From positions 1 through 30,764 of the IMG/VR virus record IMGVR_UViG_3300046001_003716: a stretch of DNA of 30,764 nt, one strand, 5' to 3'. This stretch comes from a virus. Numbering within the stretch: the stretch's first letter is position 1; each line of letters begins with the position of its first letter. The notes below the pieces were generated by a model. That model worked only from the letters and a program-made list of their open reading frames with translations, did no database searches and had not been told where the DNA came from. The position numbers and the translations under genes are program-made. Of the stretch, positions 8,214 to 16,764 are shown piece after piece.

Positions 8214-9218
8214 ATGGCATCATTAGCAGACATCCGAGCACGTTTACAAGCGGCAGAGGGCAACAAAGGCGGACAAGGTTCGCAAGGCGGCGGCGATAAA
8301 TCAATCTACGCTCACTGGAATATGGAAGAAGGCCAATCGGCTACACTACGCTTCCTCCCCGATGGAAATACCAAAAACACATTTTTCTGGCAAGAAAGAG
8401 CCATGATTCGGTTACCCTTCAACGGCGTCAAAGGGGAAATGGAATCTAAGCAAGTCATGGTACAAGTACCTTGTGTGGAAATGTGGGGCGATGCTTGTCC
8501 CATCTTGGCAGAAGTGCGCACTTGGTTCAAAGACAAGAGTCTTGAAGACATGGGTCGCAAGTACTGGAAGAAACGCAGTTACATCTTCCAAGGCTTTGTG
8601 CGTGAAAACCCAATCGCCGACGACAAAACTCCAGACAATCCAATCCGTAAGTTCATTATTGGCCCACAGTTGTTTGCAACTATCAAAGGCGCTTTGATGG
8701 ATCCAGAACTGGAAGAATTGCCAACTGACATGATGCGTGGCCTGGACTTCCGTATCAGCAAGACATCAAAAGGTGGCTATGCTGACTACTCTACTTCAAA
8801 GTGGGCACGTAAAGAATCCGCTCTTACTGAAGTTGAACAAGCCGCAGTAGATGCAAATGGGTTGTTTGATTTGAGCACATTCTTGCCCAAGCGTCCTGGT
8901 GATGTTGAATTAAAAGTCATCAAAGAAATGTTTGAAGCAAGTGTAGATGGACAGCCGTACGACACTGAGCGTTGGGGTCAATACTTCCGTCCAGCAGGCG
9001 TTAACGCACCTGGAGGCAGCTCAAATGATGCAGAAACTTCTGCCCCAGCACCCACTCCTACTCCAGTAGCAAAGGCAGCACCTGCTCCAACAGCAGAAAC
9101 TCCTGCCTGGGAAGATGAGCCAGCTGAAGCAACTGCGCCAGTTGTTGCTAAACCAGCCGCCAGCGGCAATGCCCAGGACATCTTGGCCATGATCCGCGCA
9201 CGTCAAACCAAGCAGTAA
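8214..9218 (+). CDS. 32: Single-stranded DNA-binding protein gp32
   Basis: This 334-residue protein coats ssDNA during replication, recombination and repair and organises UvsX/UvsY loading. The N-terminal MASLADIRARLQA and the following OB-fold core (IYAHWNMEEGQSATLRFLPDG, IRLPFNG, YIFQGFV, RKFIIGPQLF) match T4-type gp32. A flexible alanine/proline/acidic tail covers roughly residues 265-315. T4 gp32 holds zinc with H64, C77, C87 and C90. Here only C87 and C95 (VPCVEMWGDACPIL) are evident and the final CPxC cysteine is a leucine, so the zinc site is incomplete. AAAGG lies 10 bases before the ATG. UvsX follows after a terminator. Confidence 0.9.
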   Translation: MASLADIRARLQAAEGNKGGQGSQGGGDKSIYAHWNMEEGQSATLRFLPDGNTKNTFFWQERAMIRLPFNGVKGEMESKQVMVQVPCVEMWGDACPILAEVRTWFKDKSLEDMGRKYWKKRSYIFQGFVRENPIADDKTPDNPIRKFIIGPQLFATIKGALMDPELEELPTDMMRGLDFRISKTSKGGYADYSTSKWARKESALTEVEQAAVDANGLFDLSTFLPKRPGDVELKVIKEMFEASVDGQPYDTERWGQYFRPAGVNAPGGSSNDAETSAPAPTPTPVAKAAPAPTAETPAWEDEPAEATAPVVAKPAASGNAQDILAMIRARQTKQ

Positions 9219-9228
9219 TCTCTGCACT

Positions 9229-9263
9229 AACACAAGGGTCAACCCCTTGTGTTCTCTATTTTT
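9229..9263 (+). terminator. Rho-independent terminator after gp32
   Basis: AACACAAGGG (9229-9238) pairs perfectly with CCCTTGTGTT (9244-9253) around the loop TCAAC, followed by CTCTATTTTT. This is a strong intrinsic terminator. It separates gp32 from UvsX and would make UvsX depend on read-through or its own promoter. Confidence 0.85.
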
Positions 9264-9277
9264 ATAACAGGTGATAT

Positions 9278-10333
9278 ATGGGAAAACCATTTGATGTAAG
9301 TAAATTTCGTAAGGAAATTACCAAATCAATCGACGGCCTATCGATTGGTTTTAATGATCCAACAGACTGGATCTCAACAGGCAATTATGCACTAAACTAC
9401 TTGATCTCAGGAGACTGGAATCGTGGTATCCCATTGGGCAAGGTCACAGTATTTGCTGGAGACTCTGGCGCAGGCAAATCGTACATTTGTTCTGGCAACA
9501 TTATCAAGAATGCACAAGAGCAAGGTATCTTTGTGGTATTGATTGACAGTGAAAACGCTCTTGACGAGAATTGGCTCAAAGCACTTGGTGTTGACACTAA
9601 CGATAGCAAGCTACTCAAGTTGAGTATGGCCATGATTGATGATGTTGCCAAAACTATCAGTACTTTTATGAGCGACTACAAAGCACTGCCAGACGGCGAC
9701 CGCCCCAAGGTGTTGTTTGTTATTGACAGTCTGGGCATGTTGCTAACACCAACAGACGTTAATCAGTTTGATGCAGGCGACATGAAAGGCGATATGGGTC
9801 GCAAGCCCAAGGCTCTTACTTCACTTGTGCGCAATTGTGTAAACATGTTTGGCGCATACGGTGTCGGATTAGTTTGTACAAATCATACATACGCAAGTCA
9901 AGACATGTTTGATCCTGATGACAAGATCTCAGGCGGCCAAGGCTTTATCTACGCCAGCTCTATTGTTGTGGCCATGAAGAAGATGAAACTCAAAGAGGAC
10001 GAAGATGGTAACAAAGTTTCTGAAGTAAATGGTATTCGTGCAGGCTGTAAAGTTATGAAAACACGTTATGCCAAACCATTTGAAGGTGTGCAAGTTAAAA
10101 TTCCTTACACAACAGGTATGAGTCCTTACAGTGGCTTGGTTGACTTGATTGAGAAAAAAGGCCTGCTCAAACGTGAAGGCAACAGCTTGGTGTTTACCAC
10201 AAGCGAAGGCGAGATTATCAAGAAGTTCCGCAAGGCTTGGGAAAAGAACGACGACGCCTGCTTAGACAAAGTTATGGAAGATTTTAAAAATCAGAAAGCA
10301 GAGGTAAGTAGCGTTGAAGGAGATGAGGAATGA
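9278..10333 (+). CDS. uvsX: UvsX, RecA-like recombinase
   Basis: This 351-residue protein carries out strand exchange in T4-type recombination-dependent replication. It has GDSGAGKS (Walker A, residues 61-68), VLFVIDS (Walker B, 145-151), and loop regions around GDMKGDMGRKPKAL (170-183) and KISGGQGF that contact DNA. It is somewhat shorter than T4 UvsX (391). An AGGTGA Shine-Dalgarno sequence lies 4 bases before the ATG. It overlaps the acidic small gene by ATGA, and UvsY is two genes downstream. Confidence 0.93.
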   Translation: MGKPFDVSKFRKEITKSIDGLSIGFNDPTDWISTGNYALNYLISGDWNRGIPLGKVTVFAGDSGAGKSYICSGNIIKNAQEQGIFVVLIDSENALDENWLKALGVDTNDSKLLKLSMAMIDDVAKTISTFMSDYKALPDGDRPKVLFVIDSLGMLLTPTDVNQFDAGDMKGDMGRKPKALTSLVRNCVNMFGAYGVGLVCTNHTYASQDMFDPDDKISGGQGFIYASSIVVAMKKMKLKEDEDGNKVSEVNGIRAGCKVMKTRYAKPFEGVQVKIPYTTGMSPYSGLVDLIEKKGLLKREGNSLVFTTSEGEIIKKFRKAWEKNDDACLDKVMEDFKNQKAEVSSVEGDEE

Positions 10334-10593
10334 GCGAAGCAATAGCAGCAGAAATTTGGGGCGAACTCAAGCGTTACGTTAACACAGTTGACCGCGCCGA
10401 GGCAGCTGAAACAGTAATACAAATCTTAATGGATAACGATAGTGACGTAGAAGATATCCGTGCAGCCTTTACTGGCGATCGAGACATCAAGACAGCATTA
10501 ACTGCGTATCTTGACAACGATAAAGACTATGTTGAAGAGGAAGAGGAAGAGGAAGATTCTGACTACGACGAAGACGAAGACTGGGAAAATTAA
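10330..10593 (+). CDS. Small acidic-tailed protein coupled to UvsX
   Basis: This 87-residue protein has an alpha-helical N-terminal part (about 1-65) and a strongly acidic end from about residue 62, including runs of seven glutamates and alternating D/E/Y. It starts in an ATGA overlap with uvsX and so is translationally coupled. No family is recognised. Acidic tails of this type often bind basic DNA-binding proteins or mimic DNA, so a partner or regulator of UvsX, UvsY or gp32 is a reasonable guess only. Confidence 0.65.
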   Translation: MSEAIAAEIWGELKRYVNTVDRAEAAETVIQILMDNDSDVEDIRAAFTGDRDIKTALTAYLDNDKDYVEEEEEEEDSDYDEDEDWEN

Positions 10594-11843
10594 TGTCCCA
10601 AAAGTTTTTTCCTATTGCTACAGATACTGCTTGTCAACTAAAGTGGACTTGGAGTACCATTCATTTGTACACGGGTAAAACAAAGTCTTGTCATAGAGTT
10701 AATAGTAGCGATATAGATTCAGAAAATTTTTCTAGTTTTCATAATACTCCTAAAAAGATTGCTGATCGCAAACTAATGTTAGCTGGGCAATGGCCCACAG
10801 GAGGCTGTGAATATTGTAAGGATATGGAAAGTTCGGGAGGACAAAGTGACAGGCAGTTTCATCTACAAATACCTGACCTATCGCCTCCTGAACTCGACAC
10901 TGATCTAACAGCAACACATGTAACTCCTAGAATTGTTGAAGTGTATCTTGATAATACATGCAACATGAGCTGCATTTACTGTTGGGACGGATTTAGTAGT
11001 CGTATACAAAATGAAAACGAAAGATTTGGTAAGTTTGAATCGCATGGTGTAACCATTGTTAACACAGCAGTAAAACACCCCCAAAATACTAAATTACAAA
11101 CAGAGTTTTGGACTTGGCTTGAATCTAACTATCAAGATCTTCGTAGATTGCACATTCTTGGCGGAGAACCATTTTTTCAATCACAATTTGAAACTTGCTT
11201 GGAATTTCTAGAATCTCACAATAATCCTGAATTAGAATTTAACATTGTAACCAATCTCAAAATATCTAAAACAAAACTAACTGAGTTTGTGCAACGTGTA
11301 CGTAAATTACTAATTCAACGCAAGATTAAACGTCTTGATATAACTTGCAGCATTGACTGTTGGGGGCCTGAACAGGAATATATCCGTTATGGATTTAATC
11401 TTGAGCAATGGAAACAAAACTTTGAATATCTAGTAGAACAGCATTGGATCACACTCAATATCAATCAGACCATTACAGGCCTGGGCATAAAGTCCATGGA
11501 ATCGTTGTTAGAATACATTAATCAACACAGAGCTACACGAAAGATAGGACATTATCATATGGCTGTGGTCGATAATCAATATTTTAATCCTAGCATATTT
11601 GGTCCAGGATTTTTTGATGAAGATTTTGAAAAAATACTACAGGTGATGCCCAATGACGAATGGCAACACCAAAATAGTCGCAACATGATGAAGACATTGC
11701 AGTTGCAGTGCAATCAAAATACTCGTCAAGAAGATCAGTTGATTAAACTTAGAGTTGTGCTTGATGAACTTGATCGTCGCAGAAATCTCAACTGGCGTAT
11801 AACATTCCCTTGGTTAGTGAAAGAATTAGAACATGTGGTATAG
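10593..11843 (+). CDS. Radical SAM protein with N-terminal twitch-like domain (copy 3)
   Basis: This 416-residue protein has CNMSCIYC (C123, C127, C130) and GGEP at 190-193, giving the radical SAM core. The N-terminal cysteines C14, C33, C72 and C75 (GGCEYC) match the twitch module of the two copies at 1039 and 2699. It is the most divergent copy, has an extra segment around residues 140-165 and lacks the CPAPW opening. It starts on the last base of the acidic gene's stop codon and ends 11 bases inside uvsY, an unexpected place for a metabolic enzyme. Confidence 0.8.
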   Translation: MSQKFFPIATDTACQLKWTWSTIHLYTGKTKSCHRVNSSDIDSENFSSFHNTPKKIADRKLMLAGQWPTGGCEYCKDMESSGGQSDRQFHLQIPDLSPPELDTDLTATHVTPRIVEVYLDNTCNMSCIYCWDGFSSRIQNENERFGKFESHGVTIVNTAVKHPQNTKLQTEFWTWLESNYQDLRRLHILGGEPFFQSQFETCLEFLESHNNPELEFNIVTNLKISKTKLTEFVQRVRKLLIQRKIKRLDITCSIDCWGPEQEYIRYGFNLEQWKQNFEYLVEQHWITLNINQTITGLGIKSMESLLEYINQHRATRKIGHYHMAVVDNQYFNPSIFGPGFFDEDFEKILQVMPNDEWQHQNSRNMMKTLQLQCNQNTRQEDQLIKLRVVLDELDRRRNLNWRITFPWLVKELEHVV

Positions 11844-12285
11844 TAGAGTAGTTGCTGACCTTGGTGCGATTCCAGATTTTGTTTCACACTACGAAAACGA
11901 ACTCAATGAAGCCAAGAAAGATTGTAAAATTGGTGGATTGGTTGAAAAAAACATCAGTGCTCTCCCGGGTATAACTGAGCATCGCTTTAACCAACTACAA
12001 GAGATTGAAGCGGTGCTTAACTATCTTAATATTCAACTTCGAAAAATTCGTAGGAAACATTTTCAAAAGTATCTGGAAGGATATGCTAGAGCATTGACCA
12101 GCAGAGATGCTGAAAAATATGTAGACGGCGAAGATGAAGTTATTGACTACGAAACTATTATAAACGAAGTAGCATATTTGCGTAATCGCTGGTTGGGCAT
12201 TCTTAAGGGACTAGATTCCAAGCAATGGCAAATGGGTCATATTGTACGCCTAAGAACTGCTGGCATGGAAGACATCCAGGTGTAA
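11833..12285 (+). CDS. uvsY: UvsY-like recombination mediator
   Basis: This 150-residue, mostly helical, basic protein ends with the pattern seen in marine T4-like UvsY: a segment with ALTSRDAEKYVDGEDEV, then INEVAYLRNRWLGILKGLDSK and a closing GHIVRLRTAGMEDI. T4 UvsY (137 residues) forms hexamers that help UvsX displace gp32 from ssDNA. The location two genes after uvsX and four after gp32 supports the call. Confidence 0.8.
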   Translation: MWYSRVVADLGAIPDFVSHYENELNEAKKDCKIGGLVEKNISALPGITEHRFNQLQEIEAVLNYLNIQLRKIRRKHFQKYLEGYARALTSRDAEKYVDGEDEVIDYETIINEVAYLRNRWLGILKGLDSKQWQMGHIVRLRTAGMEDIQV

Positions 12286-12292
12286 ATACCTG
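12277..12292 (+). promoter_or_regulatory. Inverted repeat with TAAATA at the uvsY stop
   Basis: CAGGT (12277-12281) and ACCTG (12288-12292) flank a loop containing the uvsY stop codon. TAAATA (12283-12288) ends 5 bases before the ATG at 12294. The sequence GTAAATAC is identical to that before the first radical SAM gene (1028-1035). It is a possible late promoter for the glycan cassette, giving a leaderless mRNA. Confidence 0.4.
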
Positions 12293-12293
12293 C

Positions 12294-13058
12294 ATGAAAA
12301 TCGTACTTGTAACCGGCGGCTTTGATCCGCTACACTCTGGACACATTGCTTATTTTAAAGCAGCCCGCACCTTGGGCGACATGCTGATTGTGGGACTTAA
12401 CTCAGATGAATGGTTGACTCGTAAAAAAGGTCGACCATTCATGCCCTGGACGGAAAGATTGTGTGTGATAAACAATCTTGCCATGGTAGACGAAGTGTAC
12501 ACATTTGACGATGCAGATGGCTCGGCTAAAGAATTTATTCGACAAGTTCGAGCACACTACCCTGACGCAACGTTGGTATTTGCCAATGGTGGTGATCGCA
12601 CTGACAAAAACATTCCTGAAATGGATGTGGTAGATGCCAATTTAGAATTTGCATTTGGCGTGGGCGGCGAGGATAAAAAGAATTCTAGTTCATGGATTCT
12701 TGAAGATTGGAAAAAGCCCAAGACACACCGAGCTTGGGGATACTATCGTGTGTTACACGAAGTTGGTGCCAATACCAAACTAAAAGAACTTACTGTTAAT
12801 CCCAAAACATGTTTGAGTATGCAACGTCATGACAAACGTGCAGAATTTTGGTTTGTGGCCGAAGGAGAAGCCACAGTGTACACAGTAGATCCGCACAGCA
12901 CAGATCGTGACCTAATGGCCAGTCCTGCCAAGCACCAATCAACTTGGATTAAATTAAACGAGTGGCATCAGCTATGTAATGAAACTGATGAACCGTTAAA
13001 ACTAATTGAAATTCAGTACGGAGAAAACTGTGTTGAAGAAGACATTGAGCGTAAATGA
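12294..13058 (+). CDS. Cytidylyltransferase-cupin fusion protein
   Basis: This 254-residue fusion begins with a nucleotidyltransferase of the glycerol-3-phosphate cytidylyltransferase/RfaE-C type: GGFDPLHSGH (8-17, the HxGH motif), KKGRPFMPWTER (44-55) and KNSSSWIL (129-136) in place of the usual ISTT signature. The C-terminal part (about 150-254) is a cupin like the phosphomannose-isomerase domain of bifunctional ManC enzymes: SMQRH (175-179), AEFW with E184, and NEWHQL with H225. It may activate a sugar or polyol phosphate with CTP and isomerise its sugar. The domains are recognisable but the pairing is unusual. The longer frame from 12225 lies in uvsY and is rejected. Confidence 0.8.
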   Translation: MKIVLVTGGFDPLHSGHIAYFKAARTLGDMLIVGLNSDEWLTRKKGRPFMPWTERLCVINNLAMVDEVYTFDDADGSAKEFIRQVRAHYPDATLVFANGGDRTDKNIPEMDVVDANLEFAFGVGGEDKKNSSSWILEDWKKPKTHRAWGYYRVLHEVGANTKLKELTVNPKTCLSMQRHDKRAEFWFVAEGEATVYTVDPHSTDRDLMASPAKHQSTWIKLNEWHQLCNETDEPLKLIEIQYGENCVEEDIERK

Positions 13059-13738
13059 AAGCTATCCCTGTATACATTGGCTACGACCCGCGCGAAGCAA
13101 TTGCGTTCCACACCTGTGCAAATTCTGTCATTCGCAACTCTAGTAGACCTGTAGCTATTATTCCTGTAGCCTTAAACTTATTTAAAGACTACAGCGAAAC
13201 ACACACAGATGGCAGCAATCACTTTATCTACACACGCTTTCTTGTACCACATCTGCAAGAGTATACAGGCCACGCTATCTTTATTGACGGGGACATGATT
13301 GTTTGCGCCGACATTGCAGAGCTCTGGGATCTACGTAACCCTGCACTAGATGTGCAAGTGGTCAAGCATGACTACAAAACTCGGATGCCTGTAAAGTATC
13401 TAGGAGCAAAAAATGAAGACTATCCTCGAAAAAATTGGAGTAGTGTTATTTTGTGGAATTGTAATAGCTTCCCTAACAGAAAACTTACACCTGAGTTTGT
13501 ACAAAAATCCACTGGTAGTGAGCTCCACCGCTTTTCTTGGCTAGATGATGAGCGCATAGGTGAGTTACCGAAAGAGTGGAACTGGTTGCCTGATGAATAC
13601 GGGCCAAATCCAGATGCCAAATTGTTGCATTACACCCTCGGTACTCCGTGCTTTCATGAGTTTGCTGACACACCACAGAGTGAAGATTGGCACAGAGAAC
13701 GTATTCTAACAGAATACTGTCAACAAAGAGATATATGA
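13055..13738 (+). CDS. Glycosyltransferase, GT-A/GT8-like
   Basis: This 227-residue protein starts with IPVYIGYDPREAIAFHTCANSV, a typical opening of GT8-type enzymes, and has the metal-binding DGD motif in AIFIDGDMIV (D78, D80). NPDAKLLHYTLGTPCF near the C-terminus resembles the second metal-ligand region with a histidine. It transfers a sugar from a nucleotide donor. The acceptor is unknown. It is joined to the fusion gene upstream and the next gene downstream by four-base ATGA overlaps, so the cassette is one operon. Confidence 0.8.
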   Translation: MKAIPVYIGYDPREAIAFHTCANSVIRNSSRPVAIIPVALNLFKDYSETHTDGSNHFIYTRFLVPHLQEYTGHAIFIDGDMIVCADIAELWDLRNPALDVQVVKHDYKTRMPVKYLGAKNEDYPRKNWSSVILWNCNSFPNRKLTPEFVQKSTGSELHRFSWLDDERIGELPKEWNWLPDEYGPNPDAKLLHYTLGTPCFHEFADTPQSEDWHRERILTEYCQQRDI

Positions 13739-14721
13739 GCGAAGAAATTGAAGATCAAGATGCGTCAGTGCCGTTACCTCCTAGGCATGTGTTTGATATG
13801 GTACCTCCAGATATCAAAAAATTGTTTGAAGACATACTCAAATATCGGGTAGATCCAGCAGCCTGGTGCTACGGAGTAACATTAGAAAATTTAGTTACAC
13901 AGTTACATGGGTTGCGAACAAATGCAGTTATTGCGTTGGCAATAGAACCTGGAGAAACAAAATACAAGGAAAAAGGGCACATGTACGATCCATTTTTACA
14001 AAGTTTTATACTAGGTGCTGGTGGACAGATTAGCACTTGGAAGCGTGATAGTGTTAGCACTGCACCGGTTGTGTTAAGAGGCATAACAAAACGTAAGGAA
14101 ATGCAAGCATGTCGCGATCAAAATAGGGATTTTTATTACATTGACACAGGTTATTTTGGTAATGGTCGAAAGAAAACATATCACCGTGTTACTAGAAACG
14201 ATGTACAGAATTTTGGGCCTATTATTGAACGTCCTGCTGACAGGTGGGCAGCAACCGGTGTACGGTTAAAAAAGTTTCGACCAGGCACAAATATTTTATT
14301 GGCACCGCCCAGTCAAAAATTATTAAATTTATACAATATCAATCTTGAAGATTGGATAGATAAAGTTCAAGCAGAAATACGATCGCACACTGATCGTCCA
14401 ATTGTGGTTCGAGAAAAACAAAGTCGCAGTGTTCGTCAAAGTACAGACACTATGGAAATGGCATTGGAGCAAGATGTTCATTGCTTGGTAACATTTAGTA
14501 GCATTGCTGCTGGCGAAGCGTTACTCAATGGCAAACCAGCTATTACCCTAGGACCTAATGCTGCTGCCCCACTTTGTAGTCAGACTATTAGCGCAATTGT
14601 TGACCCACATATTCCAACGCTTGATGAAGTTGAGAGATGGGCAAGACACCTGGCATATTGTCAATTTACAGAACCTGAAATGAAAGATGGTACCGCCTGG
14701 CGGATACTCAATGACCACTGA
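13735..14721 (+). CDS. Capsule-synthesis-like (GT-B type) protein, paralogue A
   Basis: This 328-residue protein starts at an ATGA overlap. The C-terminal half has TDRPIVVREK, VHCLVTFSSIAAGEALLNGKP and AITLGP, a pattern seen in capsule polysaccharide synthesis proteins and related GT-B transferases, where a nucleotide sugar sits near the SS-E motif. It is clearly related to the minus-strand protein at 17395-18195 (shared NRDFYYxDxGY, RPADRW, HTDRPI, HLAYxQF and DGTAxRIL). It probably transfers a sugar or alditol phosphate. The exact family is uncertain. Confidence 0.6.
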   Translation: MSEEIEDQDASVPLPPRHVFDMVPPDIKKLFEDILKYRVDPAAWCYGVTLENLVTQLHGLRTNAVIALAIEPGETKYKEKGHMYDPFLQSFILGAGGQISTWKRDSVSTAPVVLRGITKRKEMQACRDQNRDFYYIDTGYFGNGRKKTYHRVTRNDVQNFGPIIERPADRWAATGVRLKKFRPGTNILLAPPSQKLLNLYNINLEDWIDKVQAEIRSHTDRPIVVREKQSRSVRQSTDTMEMALEQDVHCLVTFSSIAAGEALLNGKPAITLGPNAAAPLCSQTISAIVDPHIPTLDEVERWARHLAYCQFTEPEMKDGTAWRILNDH

Positions 14722-15640
14722 TGTAATAGTATATGTTAGCAGTGTAGCTAACCCCAAAAAACATACAAGAAAAATTGAATGTTTAGAAAGTTTTGCCGCA
14801 GGCGCAAAACGTGCCGGTGCGTCAGTTCATGTTGAATGGGCCAACCGTTATCAGCCTAGCAAGTTAGCTGTTATTTTGGGATGGGCAACCACGAACACAG
14901 GCGGTCCAAACATACAATTAAGAAAACAGATCATCGCCGAACAACAACGACACGGGTTCAACACCATGTGTATTGATGCAAGCTGTTTTAAATACCTTGA
15001 CAATCACGGCACATATTTAAGATACAGTCTTGGTGGTCCGTTCTATGATCGAGCTGAATATGCTAATAAAAATAGCTCAGACGTTAAATGGTTAGAAATT
15101 AGTAATGCGTTAAAAATCAAATTAGCTCCACCACAGCACAACGCTAGTGGTCATATCTTGATATGCATGCAACGAGACGGCGGCTTTTCTATGAAGTCTC
15201 TTGACCCTATCACCTGGTTAAAAGAAAAAATTGTACAAATCCGTGCCAACAGTATCAAACCAATTATGGTACGCCCGCATCCTGGTGCGTACGATCCCAA
15301 AGATTTTGACATATTTAGATCTAAACACTATCGCGATAGGCTTGACGTACATATTATTGACCCAAGCACTACACGATTAGTAGATAACTTACGTGGAGCC
15401 TATGCCGCAGTATTTTTTAACAGTTCGGCAAGTGTGGCAGCAGTGTGTGAAGGTATACCAATATTTGTTGATGATCGCAGTTGCGTGAGTTGGGATGTGG
15501 CCAATACTGATATTACAAAAATAGAATCGCCCCAGATGTTTGCTAGAGATCAGTGGATCAACAATCTAGCGGCAGCACACTGGAGCGATCAAGATGCACA
15601 AGCAGGCCGCATCTATCAAAAGTTCAAGCTGTTTTTTTAA
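14711..15640 (+). CDS. Capsule-synthesis-like (GT-B type) protein, paralogue B
   Basis: This 309-residue protein starts at ATG 14711, eleven bases inside the previous gene. The longer frame from 14687 adds residues with no support. It has IMVRPHPGAYD (a histidine-proline motif common in this class) and AAVFFNSSASVAAVCEGIPIFVDD, which corresponds to the SS-xAxEA region of paralogue A. It is more distant from A than A is from the minus-strand copy. The end converges on, and overlaps by 17 bases, a minus-strand methyltransferase gene. Confidence 0.55.
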   Translation: MTTDVIVYVSSVANPKKHTRKIECLESFAAGAKRAGASVHVEWANRYQPSKLAVILGWATTNTGGPNIQLRKQIIAEQQRHGFNTMCIDASCFKYLDNHGTYLRYSLGGPFYDRAEYANKNSSDVKWLEISNALKIKLAPPQHNASGHILICMQRDGGFSMKSLDPITWLKEKIVQIRANSIKPIMVRPHPGAYDPKDFDIFRSKHYRDRLDVHIIDPSTTRLVDNLRGAYAAVFFNSSASVAAVCEGIPIFVDDRSCVSWDVANTDITKIESPQMFARDQWINNLAAAHWSDQDAQAGRIYQKFKLFF

Positions 15641-16190
15641 CTACAACAATATCATAGTTGTGACCTTTGACCCAGTTCCATTTATCAGTTTTGTCAAACA
15701 CGCTGATTTCTTCCCAGACAATCTTAACTCCCATAACTGTCTCTACTTTGGCTCGCCACCACTCAGGTAGTTCCACAATCAAGTGAGCATTACGTCCATC
15801 AGGCAATTTCTTCTTAGCTGGATAACAAGCAATTCTAAAAAAGCCACAGCGATCCATTTTACTACTAATCATGCGCAAGGTCTCGTCTAGGTAAGCAGGC
15901 TCAATATGCTCCAACGCATCAGTGCTAACAATAGCGTCAAATGTTCTGTCAGGTAATCTTGCAAATTCGGGGTTACCAGGGTCATATCCCTCAGACACAA
16001 TTCCTGGATTCAGTTCCCTAACACTAGCAATTAGCGCACCTTTGCCACAACCAAAATCCAGTACACTAGTTGGTTGATAGTCCTTGAAAAATTTATCTAC
16101 TATTCGGTAGGCTTTGTAACCGTTATTGAATTTGCCTTTGGCATGCATACGGTTCAGTTGTTTTTGATAGTCAGCGTCTATTAGTGTCAT
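15624..16190 (-). CDS. Class I SAM methyltransferase
   Basis: This 188-residue protein has the SAM-binding motif VLDFGCGKGAL (43-53), then FDAIVSTDALEHI and a GFFRIACYPA strand, the usual order of class I small-molecule methyltransferases. The substrate is unknown, but its position among glycosyltransferases suggests a sugar. It is the last gene of a five-gene minus-strand block and overlaps its upstream neighbour by 20 bases. Confidence 0.8.
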   Translation of the reverse strand: MTLIDADYQKQLNRMHAKGKFNNGYKAYRIVDKFFKDYQPTSVLDFGCGKGALIASVRELNPGIVSEGYDPGNPEFARLPDRTFDAIVSTDALEHIEPAYLDETLRMISSKMDRCGFFRIACYPAKKKLPDGRNAHLIVELPEWWRAKVETVMGVKIVWEEISVFDKTDKWNWVKGHNYDIVVVKKTA

Positions 16191-16764
16191 TGTTCATCCA
16201 ATCAGGGTTATAAGGTCTGTCTCGAAACCACCAGTGAAGCTGGGAACCTTGCCAGTCACTGAAAAATTCTCTGTACCAGTCTTGACTGCGTTCAGCAGAA
16301 AAGTATTGTTTGTTGTATATTTGTTTTTTGGCCTTAGGCGATTTAACGTGCATTCCAATAAAACAAGCAACACCAGTTAAATTCATCAGCCGTTGTTTGA
16401 CCCAGACTAAATCATCGTCAGGGATGTAGGTCAACACTTGATTGCATATTACTAGATCATATTTTTGATCGGGTGGCTCAGTGGCAAATTCTGCAACACA
16501 AGGATCGTACTGGAATACGCTGTTTACATCAAGATAGTCAACAAACTTCATTAATGTAGTGTTGGGCCAAAATGTTGTAGGTTCTGCCCACTGGTGTCCT
16601 TTGCCGCATCCGTAATCAATTACAGTGTTGCAATTGTAATAGTGCGCTACATCTCTTATTTGTCTATGATATGAAAATGTATCTTTGCCGTCCCAACTTT
16701 TATTTTGTTGCTGAAACTGAGCACCTAACTCAACTGACTCTTGATAATAAGAACTTACTGCCAT
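16171..16764 (-). CDS. Class I SAM methyltransferase, second copy
   Basis: The ATG at 16764 gives 197 residues. A TTG twelve bases further upstream is possible but weaker. TVIDYGCGKGHQW (47-59) is the SAM site and YDLVICNQVLTYIP the motif after it. It is distantly similar to the neighbour at 15624-16190, so the pair may modify the same or successive positions of one glycan. A long aromatic C-terminus (HWWFRDRPYNPDW) is distinctive. Confidence 0.75.
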   Translation of the reverse strand: MAVSSYYQESVELGAQFQQQNKSWDGKDTFSYHRQIRDVAHYYNCNTVIDYGCGKGHQWAEPTTFWPNTTLMKFVDYLDVNSVFQYDPCVAEFATEPPDQKYDLVICNQVLTYIPDDDLVWVKQRLMNLTGVACFIGMHVKSPKAKKQIYNKQYFSAERSQDWYREFFSDWQGSQLHWWFRDRPYNPDWMNNDTNRR

